This document shows, one piece after another, positions 34,092-42,917 of a DNA stretch of 64,000 nucleotides (its first letter is position 1; each line of letters begins with the position of its first letter). Below the pieces are notes generated by a model, which saw only the letters and a program-made list of their open reading frames with translations, made no database searches and was not told the DNA's origin. The position numbers and the translations under genes were made by a program. The stretch comes from YA12-FULL-51-18 sp041665305 (GTDB lineage Bacteria; Elusimicrobiota; Elusimicrobia; Elusimicrobiales; UBA9959). Where the stretch lies: positions 31,275 to 95,274 of the forward strand of contig JBAYJD010000004.1 of NCBI GenBank assembly GCA_041665305.1, written 5' to 3'.

Positions 34092-35204
34092 CTAACAATT
34101 CTTCAGGCCGGCGTAACCGGCTTTTTTAAGGCACAGTTCGCTTAAGGCCAGCTTAAGGTCGGCTGCGGCCATTTCGGAAACAAGCTGTCCGAAAGAGATC
34201 TCCGGCTTCCAGCCCAGCAATTTTTTCGACTTTGCGGGATCGCCCAGCAATGTATCGACCTCCGCAGGACGGTAGAACCCGGGATCCACGCGCACTATCA
34301 CATCGCCTTTTTTGATCCTTATTTCTCCCGCAAGGCCGGGCAGCGGCTTGACCGAGCTTACTATTCCCAGCTCTTTTACGCCTTTGCCCTGCCAAGCCAG
34401 CGTTATGCCCAGCTCTTTGGCGGCGAACTCGATAAATTTGCGCACGGAATATTGCCTGCCGGTCGCGATAACGAAATCCTCGGCTTTTTTTTGCTGGAGG
34501 ATCAGCCACATGGCGCGCACATAATCCGCGGCATGGCCCCAGTCGCGCAAAGAATTCAGGTTGCCCATGTAAAGGCAGGGCTGGGCGCCGAGCAAAATGC
34601 GGGCCAGAGCGCGAGTGATCTTGCGGGTGACGAACTCTTCGCCGCGCAGCGGGCTTTCATGGTTAAAAAGGATGCCGTTGCTGGCGAAAAGGCCGTAAGC
34701 CTCGCGGTAATTCACGGTTATCCAGTAAGCGTACATCTTGGCCACGCCGTACGGGCTGCGCGGGTAGAACGGGGTCTTTTCGCTCTGGGGTATTTCCTGG
34801 ACCTTGCCGAACAGTTCCGACGTGGATGCCTGATAAATGCGGGTCCGCTTCTGAAAACCCAGCAGGCGGACGGCCTCAAGCAGACGCATGGTGCCCAGGC
34901 CGTCGCAATCGGCGGTATATTCCGGCTCTTCAAAACTTACGGCCACATGGCTCTGCGCTCCGAGGTTGTAAATTTCCACGGGCTTCACCTGCGCCACAAG
35001 GCGGATCAGGTTGGTGGAATCCGTCATATCGCCGTAATGCAGCTTCAGACGCGGATGTTTTAACATGTGGTCTATGCGCACGGTGTTTACGGAAGCGGAA
35101 CGGCGGCGGATGCCGTGCACCACATAGCCTTTCCCTAGCAAAAGTTCCGCAAGATACGAGCCGTCCTGTCCGGTGATCCCTGTAATTAACGCTGTTTTAG
35201 ACAT
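34092..35204 (-). CDS. gmd: GDP-mannose 4,6-dehydratase
   Basis: A 370-residue SDR with the full GMD signature: TGITGQDGSYLAELLL, GIRRRSASVNT, NLGAQSHVAVSFE, YQASTSELFG (Thr/Ser and Glu), YGVAKMYAYW (Tyr and Lys), and NHESPLRGEEFVTRKIT. It converts GDP-mannose to GDP-4-keto-6-deoxymannose, feeding fucose, colitose, rhamnose or perosamine branches. It sits between rfbF and manC. The paralogue at 444-1433 has a changed active-site motif. Confidence 0.95.
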   Translation of the reverse strand: MSKTALITGITGQDGSYLAELLLGKGYVVHGIRRRSASVNTVRIDHMLKHPRLKLHYGDMTDSTNLIRLVAQVKPVEIYNLGAQSHVAVSFEEPEYTADCDGLGTMRLLEAVRLLGFQKRTRIYQASTSELFGKVQEIPQSEKTPFYPRSPYGVAKMYAYWITVNYREAYGLFASNGILFNHESPLRGEEFVTRKITRALARILLGAQPCLYMGNLNSLRDWGHAADYVRAMWLILQQKKAEDFVIATGRQYSVRKFIEFAAKELGITLAWQGKGVKELGIVSSVKPLPGLAGEIRIKKGDVIVRVDPGFYRPAEVDTLLGDPAKSKKLLGWKPEISFGQLVSEMAAADLKLALSELCLKKAGYAGLKNC

Positions 35205-35243
35205 TACATCTCCTCGGAAGTATTACTCTGCCGCCGGCCGTTA

Positions 35244-36014
35244 TTATCTTTTCCACGGGGCCGTATTATCCCGCCAAAGTTTTTCAAACTCGACTTTATC
35301 CCTTAAAGTGTCCATGCATTTCCAGAACCCGGAATGTTTGTAAGCGCCCAGCTTGTTCTCCCTGGCCAGGCGTTCAAGCGGCTCGCGCTCCCAGACGGTG
35401 GAATCTCCGCCGGTTATATAATCCAGGGCTTCGGGTTCAAGCACAAAAAAACCGCCGTTGATCCAGGCGCCGTCGCCTATGGGTTTTTCCCGGAAGGCAT
35501 TGACGCCTCCCCTGGCGCCTATTTCAAGCGCGCCGAAGCGCCCCAGGGTCTGTACGGCCGTAAGCGTGGCGTAGTTTCCGCTTTTTTTATGGAATTCAAC
35601 TAGAGCTTTTATGTTCACATCGGAAAGTCCGTCGCCGTAGGTAAGAAAAAAAGGCTTGTTGCCGGTGTACTTAGCCACTTTTTTTATCCTGCCGCCGGTC
35701 ATGGTGTTCAAGCCGGTGTCCACCAGGGTAACTTTCCAGGGTTCAGCTTTCTGGTGGTGGATCTCCATTTTGTTGGTCTTCATGTCTATGGTGACATCGG
35801 CCTGATGCAGAAAATAATTCGCGAAGTATTCCTTTATCATGTACCCTTTGTAACCCAGGCAGATGATAAAGTCGTTAAATCCGTAATGGGAATAAAGCTT
35901 CATGATGTGCCAGAGCATGGGCTTTTCGCCTATTTCCACCATGGGTTTGGGCTTCAGATCGGTCTCTTCGCTTAAACGGGTGCCCATTCCGCCGGCTAAA
36001 ATGACTACCTTCAT
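35244..36014 (-). CDS. rfbF: Glucose-1-phosphate cytidylyltransferase
   Basis: A 256-residue nucleotidyltransferase: MKVVILAGGMGTRLSEETDLKPKPMVEIGEKPMLWHIMK (a canonical CDP-glucose pyrophosphorylase start, given as two blocks GGMGTRLSEETDLKPKP and MVEIGEKPMLWH), then GGRIKKV, LTYGDGLSDV and WINGGFFV. It makes CDP-glucose, the substrate of RfbG. AAGGAG precedes the ATG. A promoter with an extended -10 lies 70-80 bases upstream, so this gene probably begins a transcription unit. Confidence 0.93.
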   Translation of the reverse strand: MKVVILAGGMGTRLSEETDLKPKPMVEIGEKPMLWHIMKLYSHYGFNDFIICLGYKGYMIKEYFANYFLHQADVTIDMKTNKMEIHHQKAEPWKVTLVDTGLNTMTGGRIKKVAKYTGNKPFFLTYGDGLSDVNIKALVEFHKKSGNYATLTAVQTLGRFGALEIGARGGVNAFREKPIGDGAWINGGFFVLEPEALDYITGGDSTVWEREPLERLARENKLGAYKHSGFWKCMDTLRDKVEFEKLWRDNTAPWKR

Positions 36015-36086
36015 AGGTCTCTCCTTGATCCCGGAAATCTTAATCTCCCAAATGAAGACTATATTGAATCATGCACTCAGACTAAT

Positions 36087-36095
36087 ATTGTATCA
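36087..36095 (-). promoter_or_regulatory. Extended -10 promoter element ahead of rfbF
   Basis: On the minus strand TGATACAAT (TGn-TACAAT) occurs at 36095-36087 in the 137-bp gap between rfbB and rfbF; no strong -35 is seen. Start would be near 36080. Just before it a GCGG...CCGC stem enclosing GGAAA...TTTCC is followed by a run of seven T, which may terminate the rfbACDB transcript. Confidence 0.45.
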
Positions 36096-36151
36096 AAAAA
36101 ATATTTGCGGAGTTCCCTACGGAAACAAGAACGGATATTTCCCCGCATGAA

Positions 36152-37246
36152 CTATCTCGTATAGTTTTTATTAAGCCAGTTGCGATAAGCTCCCGTTTTT
36201 ACATTCCTAGTCCATTCCGGGTTGGCCAGATACCAGGCCACGGTACGCGCCAGTCCCTCTTTAAAGGTTACGGAAGGGCGCCAGCCCAGTTCTTTTTTTA
36301 TTTTGCCGAAGTCTATGGCGTAACGGCGGTCGTGGCCGGGCCGGTCTTTGACATAGGTGATAAGGTCGGCATAGTTTTTGCCGCCGAGGGCCTTGTTGCG
36401 GACTGCCGGAACGGCGCATTCCAGGGCGCGGCAGATGCCGCGCACCACTTCTATATTTTTCATTTCGCAATTGCCGCCCACATTGTAGGTTTCCCCGGTC
36501 CGGCCTTTGTTAAGAATGCGCCAGACGGCCGCGCAGTGGTCCTCTACAAAAAGCCAGTCGCGCACCTGCAGCCCGTCGCCGTAGACTGGCAGGGGTTTGC
36601 CCTCCAGCGCGTTAAGGATGGCCAGCGGAATAAGCTTTTCGGGGAAATGATACGGTCCGTAATTGTTGGAACAGTTTGAAATAGTGACCGGCAGGCCGTA
36701 AGTGTGATGATAGGCCATGACAAGATGGTCGGAGGACGCTTTTGAAGCCGAGTACGGGCTGCGCGGGTCGTAGGGTGTGGTCTCCTTGAATTTCCCGGTC
36801 CTGCCCAGCGAACCGTACACTTCGTCGGTACTGATATGATGGAAACGGGCGCCGGGTCGCGAGCTGCCGGCTGCGGATCGCCAGCTCTGCCGGGCGGTTT
36901 CAAGCAGGGCAAAGGTTCCATTTATATTGGTCTCTATAAAATCTTTGGGTCCGAAAATGGAGCGGTCCACATGGGACTCGGCGGCAAAATGCACTACCGT
37001 ATCCGGCTTGTGTTTTTTAAACAGCTTGTCGAGAAGTTTAAAGTCGCGGATATCGCCTTTTTCAAAGGAATACCGGCTTTTATATTTGCGCGCGATATCG
37101 GACAGATTCTCAGGATTGCCGGCATAGGTCAGCCTGTCCAGATTGACTATTTTTCCCCTAAAGCCGGTTTTTTCGAAAACAAAACGGATAAAGTTGGAAC
37201 CGATAAATCCCGCTCCGCCGGTGACAAGCATAACGGTGTTGTTCAT
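36152..37246 (-). CDS. rfbB: dTDP-glucose 4,6-dehydratase
   Basis: A 364-residue SDR: TGGAGFIGSNFIRFV, VVHFAAESHVDRSI, HHISTDEVYGSLG, YSASKASSDHLV (Tyr and Lys) and NCSNNYGPYHFPEKLIPL. It converts dTDP-glucose to dTDP-4-keto-6-deoxyglucose, the second step of dTDP-L-rhamnose synthesis. It overlaps rfbD by 4 bp. The four rhamnose genes lie together in the transcription order A, C, D, B. Confidence 0.95.
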   Translation of the reverse strand: MNNTVMLVTGGAGFIGSNFIRFVFEKTGFRGKIVNLDRLTYAGNPENLSDIARKYKSRYSFEKGDIRDFKLLDKLFKKHKPDTVVHFAAESHVDRSIFGPKDFIETNINGTFALLETARQSWRSAAGSSRPGARFHHISTDEVYGSLGRTGKFKETTPYDPRSPYSASKASSDHLVMAYHHTYGLPVTISNCSNNYGPYHFPEKLIPLAILNALEGKPLPVYGDGLQVRDWLFVEDHCAAVWRILNKGRTGETYNVGGNCEMKNIEVVRGICRALECAVPAVRNKALGGKNYADLITYVKDRPGHDRRYAIDFGKIKKELGWRPSVTFKEGLARTVAWYLANPEWTRNVKTGAYRNWLNKNYTR

Positions 37247-38082
37247 TTACTCTCCTTTATAAATTTCCGCACGGAATCCTGCCATGCAGGTATTTCTATA
37301 CCGAACTCTTTTGAAATGGCGGCATTGGACATGGCGGAAAAGGCGGGACGGCGGGCCGGAAGCTTGAACTCCGCCAGGCTCGCCTGTTCGATCTTTTTAT
37401 CTATGCCTAATTCCTTCAAAGCCAGTTTTGCCCAGTCATACCGCGAACAATACCCGCTGTTCGTCAAATGCCTGACGCCGGTAAGTCCGCGCTTTAAAGC
37501 CGCCGCGACGCCGCTTACCACATCTTCGGTATAAGTGGGGACCGAGATCTCGTCGAAGGAAACCCGCAGCGGCCCGGGACCGGCAGCCCAGCCTTTAAGC
37601 TTATGGATAAAATTCTGTTCGCCGCGGCCGTAAACCCAGCTCAGGCGCAAAACAAGGCTGTTGACAGGCAGGCTCGCGTATTCTTCGCCTTTCAGTTTGG
37701 AGCGGCCGTAAACATTGAGCGGGTTCGGCTTGTCCCGCTCGGTATACGGGACCGTCTTGGCGCCGTCAAAAACATAATCAGTGCTGAAATGCACAAAAAA
37801 AGCCTCCAGCCGGCGAGCAGCCGACGCCAGGTTGCGCGGGCCGAAGGCGTTGACCGCGAAGGCTTTCTCGCCGTCGGTCTCAGCCTTGTCTACGAGGTTG
37901 TAAGCGGCGCAATTTACTATCAGGCCGGGTCGGTAGGCCGTAACGGCGTCCATTACGGCGTCCGGATCGGTTATGTCAAGGATGTCCAGGTCGGCCGCTT
38001 TGTAATCCCAGCCGTTCCTTTCGAAATATTCCGCAAATGCCAAGCCCAACTGGCCCTTTGAACCTGTAAGGAGCGCGCGCAT
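37243..38082 (-). CDS. rfbD: dTDP-4-dehydrorhamnose reductase
   Basis: A 279-residue SDR: LLTGSKGQLGLAFAEYF, VNCAAYNLVDKAE, STDYVFDGAKTVPY, NVYGRSKLKGE (Tyr and Lys) and LRLSWVYGRG. It catalyses the last step to dTDP-L-rhamnose. It overlaps rfbC by 1 bp and rfbB by 4 bp, implying coupled translation. Confidence 0.95.
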   Translation of the reverse strand: MRALLTGSKGQLGLAFAEYFERNGWDYKAADLDILDITDPDAVMDAVTAYRPGLIVNCAAYNLVDKAETDGEKAFAVNAFGPRNLASAARRLEAFFVHFSTDYVFDGAKTVPYTERDKPNPLNVYGRSKLKGEEYASLPVNSLVLRLSWVYGRGEQNFIHKLKGWAAGPGPLRVSFDEISVPTYTEDVVSGVAAALKRGLTGVRHLTNSGYCSRYDWAKLALKELGIDKKIEQASLAEFKLPARRPAFSAMSNAAISKEFGIEIPAWQDSVRKFIKESK

Positions 38083-38624
38083 CAGGATCGCATCTCCTTA
38101 AGCCGCGGCAGAAGCTTATCTTTGGCGGAAAGCGCCGGGTCTCTTATCCCCCATTCCACGCCGATATCGGGGTCGTTCCAGATGATCCCGGCATCGGCCG
38201 AGGGGTCGTACTCGGTCGTGCATTTATACATTATTTCAGCGGTTTCGCTGAGCACCAGGAAGCCGTGGGCAAAACCGGGCGGGAGGTACAGCATCCGGGC
38301 GTTGGCGGCGCTCAGTTTCACCGCGGTCCAGCGGCCGAAACCGAGCGAGTCCCGCCGGATATCCACGGCCGCATCCAGGATCTCGCCCGCCGTGCAGCGC
38401 ACCAGCTTGCCCTGGGCGGCCGTTCCGCGTTGGTAATGCAGGCCGCGCAGTACGCCTTTGGAGGAGCGGGAATGGTTGTCCTGGACAAAACTTTCTTTTA
38501 TGCCGGCTTTTTCAAAATCGCTTTTTTTATAGCTCTCTACAAAAAAACCGCGCGCATCGGTAAAAACGCGGGGCTTGACCAGCACAAGACCGTCCGGGTT
38601 CAGTTTTTCAAATTCAAAAGGCAT
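38082..38624 (-). CDS. rfbC: dTDP-4-dehydrorhamnose 3,5-epimerase
   Basis: A 180-residue cupin: VKPRVFTDARGFFVESYK, FVQDNHSRSSKGVLRGLHYQ (catalytic His), VRCTAGEILDAAVDIR and YLPPGFAHGFLVLSE. Normal length. It epimerises C3 and C5 of the 4-keto sugar in dTDP-rhamnose synthesis. Confidence 0.95.
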   Translation of the reverse strand: MPFEFEKLNPDGLVLVKPRVFTDARGFFVESYKKSDFEKAGIKESFVQDNHSRSSKGVLRGLHYQRGTAAQGKLVRCTAGEILDAAVDIRRDSLGFGRWTAVKLSAANARMLYLPPGFAHGFLVLSETAEIMYKCTTEYDPSADAGIIWNDPDIGVEWGIRDPALSAKDKLLPRLKEMRS

Positions 38625-38630
38625 GGCTTT

Positions 38631-39509
38631 TTATTCCCCGTCCGCCACTTTCCTGAGATACCGGCCGTAGCTGTTCTTGTTAAGTCCGTCGGCCAGGCGC
38701 AGCAACTGCTCTTTTTTTATGTAGCCCATGTTGTAGGCGATCTCTTCTATGCAGGCTATCTTAAGGCCCTGACGGCGCTCGACGGTGGAGATGAACTCGC
38801 CCGCTTCAAGCAGGCTTTCAAAGGTGCCGGTATCAAGCCAGGCATAGCCGCGGCCCAGCAGCTCGACCTTAAGGGCTCCGCGGTCAAGGTACGCCCTGTT
38901 CACATCCGTAATCTCAAGCTCCCCCCGGGCAGAAGGTTTTATGCGCCTGGCGGTTTCCACAACATCGGCGGGGTAAAAATACAGGCCGGTAACGGCATAG
39001 TTGGACCTGGGCGCGGCGGGTTTTTCCTCTATGGAAAGCGCGCGGCCGGAGCCGTCGAAGTCCACCACGCCGTACCTTTCCGGATCGGTCACATAATAGC
39101 CGAACACGGTAGCGGCTTTTTCTTTTGCAGCGGTTTTTACCGCCTTAAGAAAGGCTTCCGGCAGGCCGTGGCCGTAAAAAATATTATCGCCCAGCACCAG
39201 GCAGACTTCCTCGCCCGCGATAAAATCCGCGCCGATAAGCAGGGCCTGGGCTATGCCTTCTGGTTTGGGCTGTTCCTTATAGCTGAGCTTCAGGCCCCAG
39301 GGAGTTCCGTCGCCGAAGATCTCCCTGAAGCGCGGCAGGTCTTTCGGCGTGGAGATGATCAGGATTTCCCGTATCCCGGCCAGCATCAGCGCGGACAAAG
39401 GGTAATAGATCATGGGTTTGTCGTAAACCGGGAGCAGTTGTTTGCAAACCGCGTTGGTAATAGGATAAAGCCGCGTACCGCTGCCGCCCGCCAGTATTAT
39501 TCCTTTCAT
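38631..39509 (-). CDS. rfbA: Glucose-1-phosphate thymidylyltransferase
   Basis: A 292-residue nucleotidyltransferase starting MKGIILAGGSGTRLYPITNA, with KQLLPVYDKPMIYYPLS, CLVLGDNIFYGHGL, SIEEKPAAPRSNYAVTGLYF and RGYAWLDTGT. It starts dTDP-rhamnose synthesis from glucose-1-phosphate and dTTP. GGAGG lies 4-8 bases before the ATG. A heptamer array is found 22 bases upstream, at the end of the preceding GT gene. Confidence 0.95.
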   Translation of the reverse strand: MKGIILAGGSGTRLYPITNAVCKQLLPVYDKPMIYYPLSALMLAGIREILIISTPKDLPRFREIFGDGTPWGLKLSYKEQPKPEGIAQALLIGADFIAGEEVCLVLGDNIFYGHGLPEAFLKAVKTAAKEKAATVFGYYVTDPERYGVVDFDGSGRALSIEEKPAAPRSNYAVTGLYFYPADVVETARRIKPSARGELEITDVNRAYLDRGALKVELLGRGYAWLDTGTFESLLEAGEFISTVERRQGLKIACIEEIAYNMGYIKKEQLLRLADGLNKNSYGRYLRKVADGE

Positions 39510-39531
39510 ATTTCCTCCAGAATCTCCCCTC

Positions 39532-39559
39532 AGCCTTTAGCCTTTAGCCTTCAGCCTAA
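39532..39559. repeat. Heptamer array, four units, at the end of a GT2 gene
   Basis: AGCCTTT, AGCCTTT, AGCCTTC and AGCCTAA follow each other over 28 bases. The array covers the final codons and the stop (39537-39539) of the DPM1-like gene. As with the octamer arrays it has four units, but unit length and sequence differ. Confidence 0.7.
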
Positions 39560-40286
39560 GCACCCCATATTCCAGCAGTCCGCACCTGTGAAGGACCTGC
39601 CGGAAAATGACATACAACGAACACAATCCGTATTTAACGCTCCTGGAAAAATTTATCGAGGAGGCATCTTTAAAGTACCTGGCGGGGACCGGAACATCGC
39701 CGATCCTGAACCCGGCTGAAACGCATTGCACCAGGAACTGCGTGTCAAAAACAAAATCGTCCGAATTGTTCTCCCAGTTTATGGTCTCAAGCACTTTCCT
39801 GGAATAGGCGCGCAGGCCGCTGTGCCACTCGCCGAGATTCTCGCCCATGACCAGGTTGCTGAACAGGGTAAGCGCCCTGTTGGCCAGGTATTTATAGACC
39901 GGCATCCCTCCGGCCAGGGCTTCCTTTCTGGTGCGGATCCTGTTGCCGAGGACCACATCGCAAATGTCGTTCTCTATCAGGCCGCGCAGATACGGCACGA
40001 CCCGCGGGTCATACTGATAATCCGGATGCAGCATGACCACGATCCCGGCGCCCGCCTCCAGCGCCAGGCGATAACAGGTCTTCTGATTGCCGCCGTAACC
40101 CGTGTTCTTTTCATGCCTGACGGCCGGGAGTCCGAGCCGGACGGCCAGTTCATAAGTGCCGTCCGAAGAACGGTCGTCCACCAGCAGGAAACTCTGGTCC
40201 GGACTTTTCGGGATGCCCGCGAAAGTTTTTTCAAGCGTTTCGGCGGCGTTATAGGCCGGGAACACTATGACTGTCTTCATATTCAT
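39537..40286 (-). CDS. DPM1-like family 2 glycosyltransferase
   Basis: A 249-residue GT2 protein: TVIVFPAYNAAETLEKTF, LVDDRSSDGTYELA, HEKNTGYGGNQKTCY, and MLHPDYQYDP in the DxD place; SGLRAYSRKVLE and NNSDDFVFDTQFLVQ follow. It resembles polyprenyl-phosphate sugar transferases without the C-terminal membrane pair. It is the first gene of the polysaccharide run, ahead of rfbA. Its last three codons and stop lie in a heptamer repeat, so the C-terminus (KAKG) depends on repeat state. Confidence 0.83.
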   Translation of the reverse strand: MNMKTVIVFPAYNAAETLEKTFAGIPKSPDQSFLLVDDRSSDGTYELAVRLGLPAVRHEKNTGYGGNQKTCYRLALEAGAGIVVMLHPDYQYDPRVVPYLRGLIENDICDVVLGNRIRTRKEALAGGMPVYKYLANRALTLFSNLVMGENLGEWHSGLRAYSRKVLETINWENNSDDFVFDTQFLVQCVSAGFRIGDVPVPARYFKDASSINFSRSVKYGLCSLYVIFRQVLHRCGLLEYGVLRLKAKG

Positions 40287-40299
40287 TTCCCGCCGCCGG

Positions 40300-41289
40300 C
40301 TACTTGTTCAGCAGCACTATATCTATGCGCTGCTGGGGAAAGCTGTCGTCCATACCTTCGGCGCTGATAACGCTTTCTCCGGCCATCAGCTCCTTTTTAA
40401 GGAATCCTTTGATCTGATCGGCCTGCAGTTCCGCCAGGTCTTTCGTCTGGGCGTAAACCGTGACCTTGACCGGCATATTGTAATACCGCCGCTTTATAAG
40501 GTCGCAGGTGGCGGAGAGCAGCACTTCGCCCTGCGTCTTGTCGATGGTTTTCATGGACTTCGTGGGCCCGAAAAGAGCCGTCGAATCCAGGCTGATATTA
40601 AGATTGCTCCCTTTTTGAAAAACGATGGCCGTGAACTTGATGATCTCTCCGATCACCGTCTTGGGCGTTCCGGCCTCGTCCACGAAAACATAGACCGGGG
40701 CGTAATTATGGCCGGCGCTCAGCCATTCCTTCTGGTCGTTCTCTCCGGTCCAGCTTATGGATTCCGGCGGCAGGCCTGAGCCCGAATACTTGTGAAAGAT
40801 CTTCCCTTCCTCGTCCGTGACCGAAAGGGTCCACTGTATCTCTTTGGCGGCCTTTTCCGTGAAATTTTTACTGAAGACCTCCTCGAATTTTTTCAGCGGA
40901 TAAAAAACTATCACTGTCTTGTCGCTGAAACCCGCCCTCCAGGGCTGAATGACGCCGTCCGTGAACAGTTTGTCCGGATAATTGCGGGACAGGCTTATGA
41001 ACTCCCCGGATTCGAACAGGAAAAGGTCCTTGTCCGGCTCAAGCGATTTCCTGATGCTCTCAAAATCATCCGTGGCGATCTTCAACGGCGGCTTGGCCGT
41101 GCGGAGCTTGTCTTCGCCTTCTGATTTGACGACTATCTCCTCGGGGACTTCATTGTAGGTCACGGTCGAGGCGGCGACCTGCGCCTCCTGGGCGCGCGCG
41201 GCGGCGGGCCACGCTCCGCAGGCCGCGAACTGGCCGGCCAGGAATAAAGACAAAACGCTTAAAAACCGTCCGTGAATATTTGTCGTCAT
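40300..41289 (-). CDS. Secreted OmpA-like protein next to the TonB module
   Basis: A 329-residue protein with a signal peptide (FLSVLSLFLAGQFAACGAW, cleavage likely after AAARA). I start at the ATG at 41289 with GGAAAA upstream; the longer frame would put 47 residues before the signal. The central part is rich in beta strands. The C-terminus (LAELQADQIKGFLKKELMAG, then ISAEGMDDSFPQQRIDIVL) resembles the helix-strand end of OmpA/MotB peptidoglycan-binding domains, though some typical residues are missing. It follows the TonB-like gene and is probably periplasmic. Function unknown. Confidence 0.65.
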   Translation of the reverse strand: MTTNIHGRFLSVLSLFLAGQFAACGAWPAAARAQEAQVAASTVTYNEVPEEIVVKSEGEDKLRTAKPPLKIATDDFESIRKSLEPDKDLFLFESGEFISLSRNYPDKLFTDGVIQPWRAGFSDKTVIVFYPLKKFEEVFSKNFTEKAAKEIQWTLSVTDEEGKIFHKYSGSGLPPESISWTGENDQKEWLSAGHNYAPVYVFVDEAGTPKTVIGEIIKFTAIVFQKGSNLNISLDSTALFGPTKSMKTIDKTQGEVLLSATCDLIKRRYYNMPVKVTVYAQTKDLAELQADQIKGFLKKELMAGESVISAEGMDDSFPQQRIDIVLLNK

Positions 41290-41354
41290 AATTGTTTTCC
41301 TTTTTCCTGAAACATCAAATGTCGTAAGACGACATTTTAAAGAACAATTCCCCT

Positions 41355-42446
41355 CTAATCCGTCACGAACCTGAAGGTGATTATTCCCCACTGGCGGGAG
41401 GCGGCGCCGGAGAACGGTTCGAACCGCCACCGTTTTATAGCCTCCATGGCGCTCCGGTCCAGAGCGCCGTAGCCGGAAGTTTTTTCAACCGAGGCGTTGT
41501 CCAGGACCCGGCCCGTATTGTCGACGTAAAACTTGATGGCCACCGAGGCCTCAAGCAGGCCGCGTTCGCGCGCCCAGGCGGGGAAGTCCGGCACGAAATA
41601 TTTAAGCACCTTCCGCTTTGAAAGCGGCCCTTCTATTTCCACTTTTTTCGTTTCTTCGGCCTGCTTCATGGAAGCGCTTTTCAGCCCGCCCAGGCCGGCG
41701 GCCGACAGCGACGGTTTCGCCCTTAGCCCCCTCGTCAGGCTTTCCGCCGGAGCGACGCGGGCCTCGGCCAGCCGCTCCGGCATGGCGGGGGCGAGCCGGG
41801 CGCTTTCGCGCATGGCGGCCGCGCCGCCCTGCCTTTCGGAAAGCCCCTGCGGCAGGGCGGAAACTTTTTTGGCCCTGTCCACCGCGATATTAAGTTCCTG
41901 CATGGTTTGCGGCGTGAAGGACCGGGCGTTCTCGTCGAATTTGAGATTATCGGGGAGCGTCGGCGCCCGCTTCATTCCCACTTCCTCCAGCTCTATTTTA
42001 GGCGCCAGGGCGGCGGCGGAGCGTTCCGCCTTGATGCCCAGGTCCGCGCTCAGGGCCGAGGTTTCCCGCCTGGCGGCGTTCATATCGAGGCGCTCCTGAG
42101 CCTGCACGCGGCCGGAGCGTTCCAGTAATTTTTGCGGCAGTTCAAAATTCTTCCTGCGCGCTTCGGGCGCTTTTATGTCGATCACCGGCGGTTTGGGGGC
42201 CGGGGCGGCCTCTATCTTGGGGATCTTGGGCAGGGCCAGCTTTAAAAAATCCAGCGTTTTGTTGCCGGGAGCCCTGGGAACACGGGCCTCTTTTTCCTGA
42301 AGCAGCAGATCCACATTGCTTATGACGATATTCCTGGTCTCCGGCGCCAGCAGCACAAAATTAAGATAAAGGAAGAACAGAAGCCCGTGGAATAGAACGG
42401 CTCCGATCGCGGCGTATATGAGCGTTTTATCGGAATCGGAATGCAT
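41355..42446 (-). CDS. TonB-like energy transducer
   Basis: A 363-residue protein: one N-terminal membrane anchor (YAAIGAVLFHGLLFFLYLNFVLL, about 10-32), a long Ala/Arg/Glu-rich periplasmic linker, and a C-terminal TonB domain (FPAWARERGLLEASVAIKFYV, split before DNTGRVLDNASVEKTSGYG, then ALDRSAMEAIKRWRFEPF). TonB transmits proton-motive force from ExbB-ExbD to the outer membrane. The linker lacks the usual Pro-Lys repeats. It follows two exbD genes and exbB on the same strand. Confidence 0.85.
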   Translation of the reverse strand: MHSDSDKTLIYAAIGAVLFHGLLFFLYLNFVLLAPETRNIVISNVDLLLQEKEARVPRAPGNKTLDFLKLALPKIPKIEAAPAPKPPVIDIKAPEARRKNFELPQKLLERSGRVQAQERLDMNAARRETSALSADLGIKAERSAAALAPKIELEEVGMKRAPTLPDNLKFDENARSFTPQTMQELNIAVDRAKKVSALPQGLSERQGGAAAMRESARLAPAMPERLAEARVAPAESLTRGLRAKPSLSAAGLGGLKSASMKQAEETKKVEIEGPLSKRKVLKYFVPDFPAWARERGLLEASVAIKFYVDNTGRVLDNASVEKTSGYGALDRSAMEAIKRWRFEPFSGAASRQWGIITFRFVTD

Positions 42447-42497
42447 AATTAAAATACCGGCCTGCGGCGCGCCGCCCGCCGAAGGAACAGCCGCGGG

Positions 42498-42914
42498 CTA
42501 TTTCTTCTTTGTCTGTTCCGTGGCTATCGTGATACTTGCGGCGCCGGCTTCTTTTGAGCGCTGCATGACCTCCGTAAGCAGCCCGTAACCGGCGGCCTGG
42601 TCGGCCTTGATGACCACGAGTTTATAGCCGCTGTCCCGGATCGCGCGGTCCAGCGCCGCGTAAAAATCGTCTTTGACCGTGAATTCCTTTTCGTTGACGG
42701 CGTATTTGGCTTCTTTGGCCAGGGAAACCACTATTTTTTCCTTCTCCTCCCCTTCCTGGGTCCGCGCGCGCGGCAAGTTCACCTTGAAGACCGGGTCCGA
42801 CAGGAGCGGGGCGGTGACCATAAAAATTATGACCAGCACCAGGCAGACGTCCACCAAAGGCGTGACATTGATGCCGGTGACCAGATCCGTGTCGTCCTCG
42901 GTTTTAAAAGCCAT
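42498..42914 (-). CDS. exbD: ExbD/TolR-family protein 2
   Basis: A 138-residue protein with a short cytoplasmic start, one membrane segment (GINVTPLVDVCLVLVIIFMVTAPL) with the proton-path Asp in PLVDV, and a periplasmic domain (VVIKADQAAGYGLLTEVMQRSKEAG). Second of two consecutive exbD genes, 3 bp after the first. The pair of ExbD proteins may form heterodimers. Confidence 0.9.
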   Translation of the reverse strand: MAFKTEDDTDLVTGINVTPLVDVCLVLVIIFMVTAPLLSDPVFKVNLPRARTQEGEEKEKIVVSLAKEAKYAVNEKEFTVKDDFYAALDRAIRDSGYKLVVIKADQAAGYGLLTEVMQRSKEAGAASITIATEQTKKK

Positions 42915-42917
42915 ATA

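Noticed and set aside
32586..34145. A 519-codon plus-strand frame opposite manC, starting in an octamer array
   Set aside because: ManC is unmistakable. The frame begins MAMPKSMRVGGLEGWRVGG only because the octamer array is open in all frames.
38265..39719. A 484-codon plus-strand frame across rfbC, rfbA and the GT2 gene end
   Set aside because: It crosses three real genes on the other strand and has no motif.
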